A stretch of DNA of 34,252 nucleotides from Synergistota bacterium (lineage in GTDB: Bacteria > Synergistota > Synergistia > Synergistales > Synergistaceae). The notes below the pieces were generated by a model. The model did not search any database. It was not told where the DNA came from and saw only the letters and a list, made by a program, of their open reading frames with translations. The stretch is from NCBI GenBank assembly GCA_023450745.1, contig JAEXGR010000053.1, positions 1 through 34,252 of the forward strand, given 5' to 3'. The translations under genes and the position numbers were made by a program. This document shows, one piece after another, positions 32,821-34,252 of this stretch. How positions within the stretch are numbered: the stretch's first letter is position 1; every line of letters begins with the position of its first letter.

Positions 32821-33166
32821 ATGTCCAATTTCGGCTGCTGCGGCATCGACTGCGACGTCTGCGAAGCGAGACGGGCCACCGCCAGGTGCGACAACGCTGT
32901 GCTGGCTAAGATCGCTGCCGCACAGGAGATAGGAGATCGAGGGACGCGGTTCCTTCATTCTTCCATCGCGCCTGCGCTGTACCGGCTAGCTCGAGCCCGG
33001 AGAAAAGAGCGTCAGCTGCGCCGAATGCGCCATACGCGCCTGCGCGCTTAGTAGCCACATTCCGCACTGCGGCTTCTGCCCCGATTTCCCATGCGACCTC
33101 GAGACCTCCGTATGGGAAGCGGTTCCGGAATATCGCCACAATCTGAAGGTCCTCCGCAGCCGGTGA
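32821..33166 (+). pseudogene. Frameshifted DUF3795 cysteine-rich protein
   Basis: The start MSNFGCCGIDCDVCEARRAT is the N-terminus of DUF3795 proteins. From about 32996, in another frame, the sequence gives PGEKSVSCAECAIRACALSS then HCGFCPDFPCDLETSV to TGA 33164-33166, which is the rest of the same cysteine-rich family. The two halves are in different frames and a TAG sits at 32987 just before the second. The gene is therefore broken. It begins immediately after the B3/4 fragment's TAA. Confidence 0.6.
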
Positions 33167-33297
33167 GTTTTTGCGAGGATGAGGTGAAGCATAAATTTAT
33201 TTTGAATCAGCACATAATAAAATGACGCAAAAATCTTGACTAGTTCCTGCGCCGCAAATCTAGTGTCTGATATTGTCGGTCCGGTAGAGGAATTTGT

Positions 33298-33990
33298 TTA
33301 ACCGTTGTCCATCTCTGTATCAAGTGTATGACGAAAAACGATTAATGATTTTTTGACGGCTTCCTCAAGGCCGTCAGTGTTTCCGGTGCAGAATATCTCC
33401 AGCAATTTCTCATGGTTTTCCATTACGGTTTCGTCCAATATCTCATTGCTCTTGCTGATATAAGGCCGGCAAAGTTCCATAATTAATATTCCCATCTTGA
33501 TGATAAACTGGTTTCGTGTTGCGTCGAGCATAATTCGGTGGAATTTCTGATCGGACCTGTCTGCTTCAGGCAGATGAGCCCGCTGCTGTATAGCGTATTC
33601 GGTGAGAGTATGCCTTGCAGCGATTTTCTCTTCCTCCGTCGCTTTCGCTGCTGCCAGACGCAAATATGCTTGGTCAAACATTAGCCTGAATTCATAAAGT
33701 TCTTCGGCATTCGATCTTTGCAGCATCATGTCAAGAAGCAGAGGTCTTAATATTTCGAATCCCAACGATTTGCGTAAATATGTCCCCTTGCCTTGTGCTG
33801 ATTCAACAACACCTAGAACTTGGAGCATTTTTATTGCTTCGCGGATGCTTGACTTTCCAACGCCGTAGCGTTCAGATAGTTCTCTTTCGGAGGGCAAAAT
33901 CTCGCCTGGTTTAAACTCTCCATCACGAATCGAATTTTGGATGCTGTCCAATACAAGCTGGGAAAGAGTACCTTCTCTTCTTAATTCCAT
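33298..33990 (-). CDS. GntR-family (FadR subfamily) transcriptional regulator
   Basis: A 230-aa regulator with an N-terminal GntR winged helix (IRDGEFKPGEILPSERELSE, YGVGKSSIREAIKMLQVLGV, residues 20-72) and a C-terminal FCD domain (from about 95). The FCD pattern includes FRLMFDQAYLRL, DQKFHRIMLDATRN and ENHEKLLEIF. Such proteins repress catabolic genes until a carboxylic acid binds. GGAG lies 9 nt upstream of the ATG. It is divergent from a promoter at 34161-34209 that carries a perfect 14-bp palindrome, and the core of that palindrome also occurs at the ornithine cyclodeaminase-family promoter. Both are likely targets. Confidence 0.93.
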   Translation of the reverse strand: MELRREGTLSQLVLDSIQNSIRDGEFKPGEILPSERELSERYGVGKSSIREAIKMLQVLGVVESAQGKGTYLRKSLGFEILRPLLLDMMLQRSNAEELYEFRLMFDQAYLRLAAAKATEEEKIAARHTLTEYAIQQRAHLPEADRSDQKFHRIMLDATRNQFIIKMGILIMELCRPYISKSNEILDETVMENHEKLLEIFCTGNTDGLEEAVKKSLIVFRHTLDTEMDNG

Positions 33991-34160
33991 TTGATATCAC
34001 TCCAAGTAAAAGATTGCATTTTTATAATTTTAACTCAAATTAACCTTTGCCGATATAATTTAAATAAACCAAGTTCAACTAAATTTCATCTCAAAATTAC
34101 ACCTGTTTTCATTTGGTTGTATGAGCAACAACATCAATAAAATTATATTGCATAAAATGC

Positions 34161-34209
34161 TTGACAAATACAGTATAATATTTAAAATACAATTTATCAG
34201 ATATCTGAT
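34161..34209 (+). promoter_or_regulatory. Promoter with 14-bp palindromic operator at the window's right end
   Basis: TTGACA (34161-34166), a 16-nt spacer and TAAAAT are followed by the perfect palindrome ATCAGATATCTGAT (34196-34209). The half-site TATCAGATA is repeated at 34231-34239. It would drive a gene beyond the window, divergent from the GntR regulator. The region 33991-34160 before it holds no gene and is strongly AT-rich. Confidence 0.65.
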
Positions 34210-34252
34210 GTCTTCTAATCATATATCATATATCAGATACTTAGAATTGAAA

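Noticed and set aside
1..34252. CRISPR array, rRNA or complete prophage
   Set aside because: No regularly spaced repeats, rRNA motifs or phage structural genes were seen. The only phage-like trace is the S24 stump.

Overview
The window looks like chromosomal DNA from a Synergistota bacterium of the Cloacibacillus/Synergistes type. Most genes are GC-rich. The clearest taxonomic clue is a protein tail ending in GGGSSGGCN, a hydrophobic helix and RRKK (end near 6293), which is the Synerg-CTERM sorting signal known from this phylum. Signal peptides and an LolA-like exported protein fit a diderm cell.

Region 1-6.3 kb: short remnants, a ribbon-helix-helix protein, and a LysE-type exporter divergent from an XRE-cupin regulator. 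These are followed by a strikingly AT-rich island (about 2.15-6.0 kb) with a SIR2-domain protein, a HerA-type ATPase overlapping it by 4 nt, and a KTSC-domain small protein whose Shine-Dalgarno abuts the ATPase stop. This is a SIR2-HerA (Nezha-type) phage-defence operon with a candidate third component. It ends against the truncated Synerg-CTERM gene.

Region 6.7-13.3 kb: a uridine-kinase-like protein, a SNF2 helicase overlapping a SWIM zinc-finger gene, an orphan 30-codon ORF with a strong ribosome-binding site and its own terminator, and an Lrp/AsnC regulator. Region 13.4-14.7 kb is a second decayed or foreign patch: an S24-peptidase tail and an unrecognised 293-aa protein.

Region 14.7-20.7 kb: an LolA-like exported protein, an EamA transporter, and the methionine importer metN-metI-metQ on the minus strand. 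Upstream of metN are a consensus promoter, a 28-codon leader ORF with three consecutive Met codons, a possible antiterminator and an intrinsic terminator. Together they form what appears to be a ribosome-mediated methionine attenuator. A large exported protein of unknown function lies just upstream.

Region 20.9-27.6 kb: an FCD-domain regulator, a compact operon of cardiolipin synthase, metallophosphoesterase and YprB-like exonuclease, and argH with a possible ARG box over its -10. Region 27.6-31.6 kb: a GIY-YIG protein, an ornithine cyclodeaminase-family enzyme, and an exported dienelactone-hydrolase-like enzyme with a MerR-tail-like helical protein, divergent from a LysR regulator.

Region 31.6-33.2 kb is a gene graveyard. 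A serine dehydratase beta-subunit start is fused in frame to the middle of a PAS-type signalling protein that then carries a stop and a frameshift, followed by B3/4 and DUF3795 remnants. The window closes with a FadR-type GntR regulator, divergent from a promoter with a 14-bp palindrome. Its 10-bp core recurs at the ornithine cyclodeaminase promoter, suggesting one regulon.
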